From Eubacterium_G segne (GTDB lineage: Bacteria; Bacillota; Clostridia; Lachnospirales; Lachnospiraceae): a DNA stretch of 64,000 nt. Below, piece by piece: positions 44,341 to 53,533 of this stretch. The position numbers and the translations under genes were made by a program. Under the pieces are notes generated by a model. That model saw only the letters and a list, made by a program, of their open reading frames with translations. It ran no database searches and had not been told where the DNA came from. Each line of letters opens with the position of its first letter. Within the stretch, counting starts at the first letter, position 1. Location of the stretch: assembly GCF_014287775.1 (NCBI RefSeq), contig NZ_JACOOZ010000012.1, positions 1-64,000 on the forward strand, in the 5' to 3' direction.

Positions 44341-46530
44341 ATGGAAGTTTTATTGAGAAAGGTAATTAAACGAAACGGTCAGGAAGTTTCGTTCGACGTT
44401 AACAAGATTCTTAATGCTATAAGGAAGGCAAATAACGAGATTGCCCCTATACATAAGTTAAACGAGTATCAGATTGCGGCAGTGGGAAATCTTGTTGTTG
44501 ACCAGATTGAAAAATCAAACCATGCAGTAGCAGTTGAAGATATTCAGGACATGGTAGAGAGAGGCATCATGGAGATGCGTGGATATGAGGTAGCCCAGAA
44601 GTACGTAAGATACAGATATACACGTGAATTAGCCAGAAAAGCCAACACAACAGATGATGGAATTTTGTCTCTTATTGATCAGATTAATGAAGAAGTTAAA
44701 CAGGAAAATTCCAACAAGAATCCTACAATTAACTCCACCCAGAGAGATTATATGGCAGGTGAAGTCAGCAAGGATTTAACTAAACGTATTTTATTGCCGG
44801 AGGATATTGTTCAGGCTCATGAGCAGGGAATTATACATTTCCATGATTCCGACTATTTTGCACAGAAGGAGCACAACTGTGACTTAATTAATTTAGAGGA
44901 TATGCTTCAAAATGGAACATGCATATCCGAAACTAAAATAGATACACCTCACAGCTTTTATACAGCCTGCAATGTTACTACACAGATTGTGGCACAGGTT
45001 GCCAGCAATCAGTACGGCGGTCAGTCATTTTCATTAGGACATTTGGCACCTTTTGTTCAGGTGAGCAGAGAAAAAATTACCAAAGAAGTTTTAGCTGAAA
45101 GAGATGAACTCAACTTGAATTACAGTGATGAGCAGGTAAAACAAATTGCCGAGAGAAGATTAAAGGATGAGATAAACCGTGGTATCCAGACTATTCAGTA
45201 TCAGCTGATTACTCTTATGACATGTAATGGGCAGGCACCTTTTGTAACAATGTTTATGTATCTTGATGAGGTACCGGAAGGTCAGACCAGGGATGATTTG
45301 GCTACCCTTATAGAAGAGGTTTTAAAACAGCGTATTCAAGGTGTTAAAAATGAAAAAGGTGTTTGGATTACACCGGCATTTCCTAAAATTATATATGTTT
45401 TAGATGAAGATAATGTTACACCGGATTCAAAATACTGGGCACTTACGGAGCTTGCAGCAAAATGTACTGCCAAGAGAATGGTTCCTGATTATATTTCAGC
45501 TAAGGTTATGAAAGAAATGAAGCAGGGATGCGTTTATCCATGTATGGGCTGCAGAAGCTTCCTTACAGTTGAGGACAGCCAGAGAAACGCAGACGGAACC
45601 CACAAATTCTATGGACGTTTCAATCAGGGTGTTGTAACCATTAACTTAGTTGATGTGGCTTGCTCATCTAACGGTGATATGGAACTGTTCTGGAAAATTT
45701 TGGAAGAAAGACTGGAGTTATGCCACAGGGCACTTAGATGCAGACATGAGAGACTTCTTGGAACACCTTCAGATGTGGCACCTATTTTATGGCAAAACGG
45801 TGCTTTGGCACGTCTTAAAAAGGGTGAAACTATTGATAAATTATTATTTAACGGATATTCAACCATTTCATTGGGCTATGCAGGTCTTTATGAAATGTGT
45901 GTAAGAATGACAGGTAAATCTCACACTACTCCTGAAGGAAAAGAGTTTGCCATTAAGGTTATGCAGAAGTTAAATGATAAATGTGCTGAGTGGAAGGCAG
46001 CTGAAAACATCAGCTATTCCGTATATGGAACACCTATGGAATCTACTACCTATAAGTTTGCTAAGTGTCTCCAGAAGAGATTTGGCATTATAAAGGGTGT
46101 TACAGATAAAAATTACATTACCAACAGTTATCATGTTCATGTGACAGAAGAAATAGATGCTTTCAGTAAGCTTAAGTTTGAATCAGAATTTCAGAAACTT
46201 TCACCGGGTGGTGCCATAAGCTACGTAGAAGTTCCTAATCTTCAGGACAATATCGAAGCAGTAATTGAAGTAATGAAATTTATTTATGACAACATTATGT
46301 ATGCTGAATTAAATACTAAATCTGATTATTGTGAGTGCTGCGGATACAATGGAGAAATTCAGATTGTATCAGACGAAGAGTCAGGAAAGTTAATTTGGGA
46401 ATGCCCAAGCTGTGGAAACAGAAATCAGGATAAAATGAGTGTTGCCAGAAGAACATGCGGATACATTGGAACCCAGTTCTGGAATCAGGGAAGAACTCAG
46501 GAAATAAAGGATAGGGTACTTCATTTGTAA
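44341..46530 (+). CDS. nrdD: Anaerobic ribonucleoside-triphosphate reductase
   Basis: A 729-aa glycyl-radical enzyme that makes deoxynucleotides without oxygen. It has an N-terminal ATP-cone (RKVIKRNGQEVSFDVNKI), the active-site region around TACNVTTQIVAQVASNQYGGQS, the C-terminal zinc site CECCGYNG...CPSCGN, and the glycyl radical loop RRTCGYIGTQFW with the glycine after Cys. The activase gene nrdG, often next to it, is not in the window. GAGAGGGAG precedes ATG 44341. Confidence 0.96.
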   Translation: MEVLLRKVIKRNGQEVSFDVNKILNAIRKANNEIAPIHKLNEYQIAAVGNLVVDQIEKSNHAVAVEDIQDMVERGIMEMRGYEVAQKYVRYRYTRELARKANTTDDGILSLIDQINEEVKQENSNKNPTINSTQRDYMAGEVSKDLTKRILLPEDIVQAHEQGIIHFHDSDYFAQKEHNCDLINLEDMLQNGTCISETKIDTPHSFYTACNVTTQIVAQVASNQYGGQSFSLGHLAPFVQVSREKITKEVLAERDELNLNYSDEQVKQIAERRLKDEINRGIQTIQYQLITLMTCNGQAPFVTMFMYLDEVPEGQTRDDLATLIEEVLKQRIQGVKNEKGVWITPAFPKIIYVLDEDNVTPDSKYWALTELAAKCTAKRMVPDYISAKVMKEMKQGCVYPCMGCRSFLTVEDSQRNADGTHKFYGRFNQGVVTINLVDVACSSNGDMELFWKILEERLELCHRALRCRHERLLGTPSDVAPILWQNGALARLKKGETIDKLLFNGYSTISLGYAGLYEMCVRMTGKSHTTPEGKEFAIKVMQKLNDKCAEWKAAENISYSVYGTPMESTTYKFAKCLQKRFGIIKGVTDKNYITNSYHVHVTEEIDAFSKLKFESEFQKLSPGGAISYVEVPNLQDNIEAVIEVMKFIYDNIMYAELNTKSDYCECCGYNGEIQIVSDEESGKLIWECPSCGNRNQDKMSVARRTCGYIGTQFWNQGRTQEIKDRVLHL

Positions 46531-46550
46531 AAAATAATAGTTATAAAAAT

Positions 46551-46592
46551 AAAGGAGATTGCTGTCGGACAGATGGCAATTTCTTTTTTTTA
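46551..46592 (+). terminator. Terminator of nrdD
   Basis: AAAGGAGATTGC/GCAATTTCTTT stem with an inner CTGTC/GACAG pairing, then a run of T. Confidence 0.75.
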
Positions 46593-46653
46593 TTTAGTGT
46601 GGTATAATAATCACAGTTATGTGCGCGGAATTAAGAGGGAGAGGTATAAAACG

Positions 46654-47334
46654 ATGATAAAAGATCAAATAAGAAATATTATTATTAATGAAGTGGTAAA
46701 AAGTCCCGTGGTGGAGAAAATTAAAGAGGGACAGTTATCCTATATGAAATTAATGTCGTATTATAAATGTGCCATTATGGAAATAGAAACAAAGTTCAGG
46801 GTTTTAGATGAACAGTTTTCTTTAAGATACGACGATAATCCTATAGAAACCATAAAATCAAGGCTGAAATCCCCTGAAAGCATAATGAAAAAGGTTCAGA
46901 AAAAAGGTCTTAAAATGACTACCGATGATATTGAAAAAAATATTACGGATATTGCAGGAATCAGGGTTATCTGTTCCTTTAAGGAGGATATTTATAAACT
47001 GGCAAAATGCCTTCTTCAGCAGGATGATATAACATTAATTGAAAAGAAGGATTACATAAAAAATCCTAAGGAAAGCGGTTACAGAAGTCTGCATTTAATT
47101 GTGGAAGTACCTATTTTTCTGGAAGATGAAAAAAGAGCAATGAAAGTTGAAGTGCAGTTTAGAACCATAGCCATGGATTTTTGGGCAAGTCTTGAACATA
47201 AAATGAGATATAAAAAGGATGTAGATGAGGATTTGTTGACAGTATTATCTGAGAAACTCACGGAATGTGCAGAATTAAGTGCCAGCTTAGACGATAAAAT
47301 GGAAAGTATCAAGAATTTAACAAAAGCTAAATAA
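46654..47334 (+). CDS. Small alarmone synthetase (GTP pyrophosphokinase, RelQ/YjbM-like)
   Basis: A 226-aa single-domain RelA/SpoT synthetase. Motifs include IKSRLKSPESIMKKVQKKG (ATP site), ITDIAGIRVICSF (catalytic), NPKESGYRSLHLIV (GTP/ribose contact) and VEVQFRTIAMDFWASLEHKMRYK. No HD hydrolase or TGS domain, so it makes (p)ppGpp only. ATG 46654 has GAGGGAGAGG upstream and the family start; the frame runs back to 46573 without a ribosome binding site. It stands alone after the nrdD terminator. Confidence 0.92.
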   Translation: MIKDQIRNIIINEVVKSPVVEKIKEGQLSYMKLMSYYKCAIMEIETKFRVLDEQFSLRYDDNPIETIKSRLKSPESIMKKVQKKGLKMTTDDIEKNITDIAGIRVICSFKEDIYKLAKCLLQQDDITLIEKKDYIKNPKESGYRSLHLIVEVPIFLEDEKRAMKVEVQFRTIAMDFWASLEHKMRYKKDVDEDLLTVLSEKLTECAELSASLDDKMESIKNLTKAK

Positions 47335-47355
47335 AATAAGAAAGCAGGTGTAAAT

Positions 47356-47690
47356 ATGTTGTTTAATTTTGATGACATGGAAGAAACAATTCTTCACAAC
47401 TTTAATGGTGGAAAGAATGACACAAAGGCAAAATGTTTATTGATGAAAACGTAAAGATACTTTATGGGACATTGGAGCCGGGCTCATCTATTGGTCTTCA
47501 CACCCATGAAAAAAACAGCGAGACAGTTTATTGCATATCAGGAGAGGCTACTATTATCATGGATGGAAAGACGGAAATATTAAAGCCGGGAATGTGTCAT
47601 TATTGCCCTATGGGACATACTCATGGAATGGAAAATAAAGGCGATGAAGATTTAGTGATTTTTGCTGTTGTACCAAATCACGAAAAATAA
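47356..47690 (+). pseudogene. Cupin-domain protein gene with a one-base frameshift
   Basis: ATG 47356, with GCAGGTG upstream, reads MLFNFDDMEETILHNFNGGK, the usual start of a small Lachnospiraceae cupin. At the A run 47430-47433 the frame must shift: with five A instead of four it would continue into MFIDENVKILYGTLEPGSS and the cupin barrel (HTHEKNSETVY with metal His, then CHYCPMGHTHGMEN). As written the first frame stops at 47455. Translation could also restart at ATG 47433 (AAGG four bases upstream), giving an 85-aa barrel without the N-terminal strand. Mutation, sequencing error and restart are all possible. Confidence 0.65.
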
Positions 47691-47794
47691 ATTTTGTATG
47701 TTTTTTATATGAATATTTGAAATAGTTTTAATTTGCATAATATTCACATATTTGATAAAATCGAAACATATCACATATGTAAAGAGGTATGTAT

Positions 47795-50722
47795 ATGAAC
47801 GGCGAATCATTTTATAAAAAAATGCTGCATGACCACAACGCAGTTTATTTTACAAAGGAAAATTTTGACATCCGAAATGACGGAACCATGGATGTTAGCA
47901 GTCAGTTACAGGACGCAGTATACTCTGTTGTAAAAAGGCAGGGGTATGGCGTCCTTTTTGTGCCAGAGGGAAAATATCTTATAAGTAAAACAATTTATAT
48001 ACCAAAGGCTGTAAGAATTATAGGATATGGAGAAGAAAGACCGGAGTTTATATTAAAGGATAATGCAGAAGGCTTTAATGAACCGCATCCTGAGCAAAAA
48101 GGAGGATACAAGTATCTTTTCTGGTTTGTAAATATGATGGCAGAGGATGAAAGCAAAATAGCTGATGCCAATCCGGGAACCTTTTACAGTGCCATGTCTA
48201 ATGTAAACATACATCTTGGAAAGGGAAATGGATATGCTATTGCCTTAAGGACTCATTACGCCCAGCACTGTTTTGTTAATCACATTGATATACATGTAGA
48301 ATCAGGAATGGCAGGTATATATGATGTGGGAAATGAAATGGAGGATGTGTTTATTAGTGGTGGAAAGTACGGAATCATAACCACAAAATGCTCTCCGGGA
48401 TGGCCTTTTGTAATGGTGGATACACGGTTTTATGGGCAAACATCTGCGGCAATAAAAACTCACGAGGCGGGATTTAATATTATAAGAACTCATAGTGTAA
48501 ATACATCCAAGTTTATTGATGTTGATGAGGGCTATTTTGAAAAAATCATAATAGAGGATAGTATTTTTGAGGATATGAGTTGTATTATCAGTGCTGCCCA
48601 GGAGTTAAACTCTCTTACCCAGATAAATGTATATAACTGTCAGCTGAAGGCTGTGGAAAATATAATCAGATTTAAGGACACGGAAAAGAATATTGCCAAT
48701 GAAGATTATCAATGCAGACTAAAAAAATATATTCACGGTGTGGTGGTATCCGATGTATTTCCCGACAAGCAGTTTCATGATGAGATATACAGATATGCAA
48801 GGGAGATTAATTACAATGACTTAAAAACTGATATTCCAAAGCTTCCGGATATGGACTTGTGGGTTAATGCAAAGGAAGTGGGACTTTCAGGGGACGGCAT
48901 AACAGATGATACGGAAAGCCTGAAAAAAGCAATAGAAAAATATCAGGTTATTTATTTCCCTCAGGGAGAATACATTTTATCCGATACCATTAAATTAGCT
49001 GAAAATACTGTATTCATAGGTATGAATCCGGTATCTACACAGCTGATTTTAAGAGATAATACGGAAAAATTTACAGGCTTTGGTAAAATGAAGCCTTTAA
49101 TAGAAAGCTCAAATAGGAAAAATATATTGTTTGGAATAGGTATAAATACCAGTGCAAGAAATCCAAGAGCCTGTGGTGTGAAATGGCAGGCAAAAGGTGA
49201 TTCTTACATTAATGATGTGAAATTCTTCGGAGGTCACGGAAACCTTGTAAAGGGTACCGGAGAATTTGAAATGCCATATGATGAGGGAAGAGCAAGAGAT
49301 GTGGATGTTAAAAGAGTGTGGGATTACCAGTATCCAAGCCTGTTTATATGTAATGGTGGAGGCGGTATTTTTAAGGATATATGGTCTGCAAGTCCATATG
49401 TTACGGCAGGACTTCACATTGAAAATACAGATACTCCATCTAGATTTTACTGCCTGTCCCTAGAGCATCATGGCAGATGTGAGCTTAGAATGATAAATGC
49501 CGGAAACATAAAAATATATGGATTCCAAAGCGAGGAGGAAAAGGCAGAAGGGGAGTTTGCCATTCCTATAGAATTACATAATTGTAACAACATAACCTTT
49601 GCAACAACATATTGCTTTAGAACAGTGTTTGTAAATAAGGCATTTCCTTATTGCGTAAAAACCTGGAACTGTAAAAACATAAAGTTTTTAAATGTTCATA
49701 ATTATTCTCAAATGAAATATACAATTGACAATTTTCTGTTAGATGTAAATACGGGAATTGAACTTAGACCATGGCAGGCAGCAGTTGTTGAAGTTACGGG
49801 AAATGAACAAAAAGAGGTTATTACCAACAATGAAACTATAATTAAGGATGACAGAAACAGAAAGGAAAAGTACATATCTACCCGTTTGTTTGACGGGTTC
49901 AGATTCGCTGATGGAGGATGCTGTGACGGAAAGGGCAACTTCTATTTTGTAGACAGTTTAGATAAAAAAGTATATAGAATTGACGGAAAGACTCTTAAAC
50001 TTTCCCTATTCTTTGAATCACCATATAAAATTAATTCCATTGGTTTTGACACAAGGGATAACATTATTGTGGTAGGCGAATATAGCATTCCTATGGAGGC
50101 AACCATTAATGGAAAAAAAATTGTAAATACACTGCCTAAGGATGCTGATGGAACTTCCTATGGCTTCTGGTATGACAGAAGGGCGCAGGTTGTGGCTTTC
50201 TCTGTTGATGCTAACCGGGAAATTGTTAAACTTCACAAAATTAACATAGGAGATATAGAACCGGAAAGGGTATTGTACCCGGGAAACCGTTGGAGAGACA
50301 GCACGGATTTCGCAGAAGCAGTTACCTATAATCCTAAAACAGCGTTTTTAGGTCTTGACGGTGCTACAATTGTTCCGTGTCATTATGATTTAATAAGGGC
50401 TAATAATTTGGCAAGGTCAAAGCCGGGCAGGAAGCTTTATTCCGTGGACGAGTTATACAAGAGAGTATGGCAGTGTGACATAACCAAGGAAGGACTTTTG
50501 GAAAATCCTGTTCCTATAATTGAGGAGGGGGATTTTAAGGTAAAGAAATTTGATGACAAAATTTATGTCGGTGATGACAACATAAAAATATATGATAAAG
50601 GAAAACACGTATATACAATAAGAATACAGGAGAGGCCGACGACTTTTGATTTTGGTGGAGAAAAAAGGAAAACACTTTTTGTAACCACAAGGCATTCGGT
50701 TTATATTGTGAGGGAAGTTTAA
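47795..50722 (+). CDS. Large protein with two right-handed beta-helix (pectate lyase 3-like) domains and a C-terminal propeller-like domain
   Basis: A 975-aa protein without signal peptide. The first beta-helix (about 25-340) opens with NFDIRNDGTMDVSSQLQDAV and has VPEGKYLISKTIYIP; the second (about 360-660) opens with GLSGDGITDDTESLKKAI and FPQGEYILSDTIKL, the Pectate_lyase_3 hallmark. Residues about 690-975 show repeated strand patterns (GGCCDGKGNFYFVDSLDKKVYRID) like SMP-30/NHL propellers. Two helices in tandem recall GH55 glucanases, but no family catalytic residue can be assigned. Lack of a signal suggests a cytoplasmic enzyme on imported oligosaccharide. ATG 47795 has AGAGG seven bases upstream. 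A related secreted gene follows after 15 bases. Confidence 0.75.
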   Translation: MNGESFYKKMLHDHNAVYFTKENFDIRNDGTMDVSSQLQDAVYSVVKRQGYGVLFVPEGKYLISKTIYIPKAVRIIGYGEERPEFILKDNAEGFNEPHPEQKGGYKYLFWFVNMMAEDESKIADANPGTFYSAMSNVNIHLGKGNGYAIALRTHYAQHCFVNHIDIHVESGMAGIYDVGNEMEDVFISGGKYGIITTKCSPGWPFVMVDTRFYGQTSAAIKTHEAGFNIIRTHSVNTSKFIDVDEGYFEKIIIEDSIFEDMSCIISAAQELNSLTQINVYNCQLKAVENIIRFKDTEKNIANEDYQCRLKKYIHGVVVSDVFPDKQFHDEIYRYAREINYNDLKTDIPKLPDMDLWVNAKEVGLSGDGITDDTESLKKAIEKYQVIYFPQGEYILSDTIKLAENTVFIGMNPVSTQLILRDNTEKFTGFGKMKPLIESSNRKNILFGIGINTSARNPRACGVKWQAKGDSYINDVKFFGGHGNLVKGTGEFEMPYDEGRARDVDVKRVWDYQYPSLFICNGGGGIFKDIWSASPYVTAGLHIENTDTPSRFYCLSLEHHGRCELRMINAGNIKIYGFQSEEEKAEGEFAIPIELHNCNNITFATTYCFRTVFVNKAFPYCVKTWNCKNIKFLNVHNYSQMKYTIDNFLLDVNTGIELRPWQAAVVEVTGNEQKEVITNNETIIKDDRNRKEKYISTRLFDGFRFADGGCCDGKGNFYFVDSLDKKVYRIDGKTLKLSLFFESPYKINSIGFDTRDNIIVVGEYSIPMEATINGKKIVNTLPKDADGTSYGFWYDRRAQVVAFSVDANREIVKLHKINIGDIEPERVLYPGNRWRDSTDFAEAVTYNPKTAFLGLDGATIVPCHYDLIRANNLARSKPGRKLYSVDELYKRVWQCDITKEGLLENPVPIIEEGDFKVKKFDDKIYVGDDNIKIYDKGKHVYTIRIQERPTTFDFGGEKRKTLFVTTRHSVYIVREV

Positions 50723-50737
50723 AATAAGGAGACAGAA

Positions 50738-52558
50738 ATGAAAAAGTATCTGCTTACATTATTAGTTGCAGCTACAACCATTATTTTGGTGGGATGTACT
50801 ACAAATAATCAAAAAGAGAAAAGTACTGAGAAACAGCTAAAGACAGGAATCCAAAATGTTATTGAATACAAAAGCAACGGCAAGGCGGTAAAGGATAAAT
50901 CTGTGTTAGGTGATAATGTGCTTATATTTTCTCCAAAGGATGATGCATCGGATATTCAAAAGAAGCTAGACGAAATATACAATATTCAGGAAAGAAATCA
51001 ATTTGGAGACGAAAGATATGCCATAGCTTTTATGCCGGGAGACTACGGCAAATCTCTCCAGGTAAATGTGGGATATTATACTCAGGTGTTAGGTTTGGGA
51101 GTATTACCTACAGATACTAACATAAACAAATTGTGGGTGGATGCTTCATGGATGAATCATAATGCTACCTGTAATTTTTGGCGGGGAGCAGAAAATTTCA
51201 GCATCAATGAATACTGTATGTGGGCTAACTCCCAGGCAGTGTCTCTTAGAAGAATTAATTCTGAAGATGGTATAGTTTTAAGCGACGGAGAAGGATGGTC
51301 CAGTGGCGGCTTCATGGCAGATTCTAAATTTAATGGCAACGTGTCTTCAGGCTCCCAGCAGCAATATTTATGTAGAAATGATGAATGGAATTACTGGGAA
51401 GGCGGTGTTTGGAACATGGTGTTTACAGGGGTTAGAACATCTATAATTCCTCAGGGACCATGGCCTTATGTTCCATACACAAGGGTGGAAAAAACGCCTG
51501 AAATTCAGGAAAAACCATATTTATGTTACGATGATGAAGAGGGCTTTGGGGTAATGGTACCTAAAATGCGAAAAGATTGTGACGGTATTTCGTGGAAAAA
51601 TGGAGTGGAAGGTACATGCTATAGCCTTAATACTTTTTACATAGCTAGCCCTGATAAGGATAACGCAGATACTATTAATAAGGCATTAGCACAGGGTAAA
51701 AATATCTTATTTACACCTGGTGTGTATAAAATTGATAAAACCATAAATGTAACAAAAGAAAATACTATTATTTATGGAATGGGGCTTGCCACGTTAGAAG
51801 CAGTTGACGGAAATATATGTATGGAAACAAAGGATGTTTCAGGCATAAAAATTTGTGGACTTTTGTTTGATGCAGGAGAGAAAAAATCAGAAACTATGCT
51901 TAAGGTAGGAAGTGAAAAAAGTGATGTGTTTCATGAAGATGACCCTATATGCCTAAGTGACGTGTATTTCAGGGTAGGTGGCGGAAAATATGCAGGAAAA
52001 ACAGACAACTGTATTACAATAAACAGCAATAACGTTTTAGGAGATAATCTTTGGGTTTGGCGTGCCGACCACAGTGATAATGTGGGATGGAATGTTAATA
52101 CGGCACCTAATGGAATTATTATTAATGGTGATGATGTAACTATGTATGGACTGTTTGTAGAGCATTTTCAAAAGTATCAGACTATATGGAATGGAAATAA
52201 TGGAAGACTTTATTTCTATCAAAGCGAAATGCCTTATGATGTACCAAAACAAAAGGCATACATGAGTCATAATGGAACGGTTAAAGGTTACGCATCCCTT
52301 AAAATAAGTGATGATGCAGAAAATTTTGAAGGATATGGTATTGGCATATATTGTTATAACAGGGATGCAGATATTGAAATATTATCAGGGGCTGAGGTTC
52401 CGGATAAGGAAGGCGTCAGCCTTCATAATGTAGTTACCGTAAAACTAACGGGAAAAGGTCAGATAACCCATGTTATTAATAATCAGGGGGATTCTGTAAC
52501 AGAGGGAGGAAATACAGCTCATATTAAATCGTATGAAAATGGTGAAATAGAAAAATAA
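50738..52558 (+). CDS. Beta-helix surface lipoprotein, putative glycan-active
   Basis: A 606-aa lipoprotein (lipobox LVGCTT, Cys20). The body is a long right-handed beta-helix: YAIAFMPGDYGKSLQVNVGYYTQ and ILFTPGVYKIDKTINV open two Pectate_lyase_3-like halves, separated by the conserved NFWRGAENF, QAVSLRRI and SSGGFMADS stretches. Similar actinobacterial proteins carry unreliable names such as adenylyl cyclase or coagulation factor 5/8 protein. Acidic clusters in NGIIINGDDVTMYGLFVEH lie where helix enzymes have active sites. It forms a pair with the signal-less beta-helix protein upstream, which suggests outside cutting and inside finishing of one polysaccharide; this is inference. Confidence 0.72.
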   Translation: MKKYLLTLLVAATTIILVGCTTNNQKEKSTEKQLKTGIQNVIEYKSNGKAVKDKSVLGDNVLIFSPKDDASDIQKKLDEIYNIQERNQFGDERYAIAFMPGDYGKSLQVNVGYYTQVLGLGVLPTDTNINKLWVDASWMNHNATCNFWRGAENFSINEYCMWANSQAVSLRRINSEDGIVLSDGEGWSSGGFMADSKFNGNVSSGSQQQYLCRNDEWNYWEGGVWNMVFTGVRTSIIPQGPWPYVPYTRVEKTPEIQEKPYLCYDDEEGFGVMVPKMRKDCDGISWKNGVEGTCYSLNTFYIASPDKDNADTINKALAQGKNILFTPGVYKIDKTINVTKENTIIYGMGLATLEAVDGNICMETKDVSGIKICGLLFDAGEKKSETMLKVGSEKSDVFHEDDPICLSDVYFRVGGGKYAGKTDNCITINSNNVLGDNLWVWRADHSDNVGWNVNTAPNGIIINGDDVTMYGLFVEHFQKYQTIWNGNNGRLYFYQSEMPYDVPKQKAYMSHNGTVKGYASLKISDDAENFEGYGIGIYCYNRDADIEILSGAEVPDKEGVSLHNVVTVKLTGKGQITHVINNQGDSVTEGGNTAHIKSYENGEIEK

Positions 52559-52570
52559 AAGGATGGATTG

Positions 52571-53293
52571 CTAAACAGTCCATCCTCCATCAAGAGTGAT
52601 TATCTGTCCAGTCAGGTAATCACTTGTTTTTATTAGTGAAAATACGGCTTTTGCCACGTCATAAGGGGTTCCGATTCTTCCACAGGGAATTTCATCACAT
52701 AGGGCATTTATATCTTCTTTAGTTAAGTGAGCGTTCATTTTAGTATCGATTATGCCACAGGAAATGGCATTAACCTGGATGTTTGAAGGAGCAAGCTCCT
52801 TAGCTAAAGCCTTAGTAAAGGAATTTATTGCACCTTTTGTGGCAGAGTAGGCTACTTCACAGGAGGCACCACAGTTACCCCACACAGAGGATATGTTTAT
52901 AATTTTTCCGGCTCCTTTTTTTAGAAAAACAGGAATGATTTCCTTTGACATGCCAACTGCTGATGTTACGTTAGAGTTCCATAAATTATTCCAATCTTTT
53001 TCTGTTAAATCCTGAAGAAGTCCAATAACGGAAATCCCTGCATTGTTAATTAGAATATCAGGATAATGGCCGTCTAGTTCTAATTGTTTCATTAATTTAT
53101 TTATATTATTAAAATCCGATAAATCACATTTATAATAGAAGAAACTCCCATTTGCTTCTTGGGCAATGAAAGATAGTGCATCTTCATTAGAGTAATAGGT
53201 TCCTATAACCTTAAATCCTTTATTAATGAGAAAACGTGTGATTTCAACACCGATTCCACCGGAAGCACCGGTTAGTAATACTGTTTTTTTCAT
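52571..53293 (-). CDS. Short-chain dehydrogenase/reductase (FabG-like)
   Basis: A 240-aa NAD(P)-dependent SDR. TGASGGIG binds the cofactor, NNAG is the structural motif, and the catalytic Ser and Tyr-x3-Lys are in ISSVWG and YSATK. The end LTGQIITLDGGW is classical. FabG-type ketoacyl reductase or a sugar/alcohol dehydrogenase are both possible; it is not in a fatty-acid operon. AAAGAGG precedes ATG 53293. The hairpin GGATGGA/TCCATCC at 52561-52585 overlaps its 3' end. Confidence 0.9.
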   Translation of the reverse strand: MKKTVLLTGASGGIGVEITRFLINKGFKVIGTYYSNEDALSFIAQEANGSFFYYKCDLSDFNNINKLMKQLELDGHYPDILINNAGISVIGLLQDLTEKDWNNLWNSNVTSAVGMSKEIIPVFLKKGAGKIINISSVWGNCGASCEVAYSATKGAINSFTKALAKELAPSNIQVNAISCGIIDTKMNAHLTKEDINALCDEIPCGRIGTPYDVAKAVFSLIKTSDYLTGQIITLDGGWTV

Positions 53294-53434
53294 ATTGCAA
53301 ACCTCTTTTTACAAATTAATGTTGATTTTAAGTATAACATATCTTATAATCTATAGGAAGAAAAATAATCTTAACAGACATATTAGAGAATGGTATATTT
53401 TTGTTATAAAATGTATGGCATAAAGAGCAATTTG

Positions 53435-53463
53435 TTGACAAGTTGTGAGACTAATGCTATAAT
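53435..53463 (+). promoter_or_regulatory. Promoter of the NlpC/P60 gene
   Basis: Consensus TTGACA, 17-bp spacer, TATAAT. Confidence 0.88.
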
Positions 53464-53533
53464 TGTAACAAAAATGTAATATTTTAATATGTAAAATTTT
53501 AAATAAGGCAAGATATTGGAGGTCTGATTTTAA

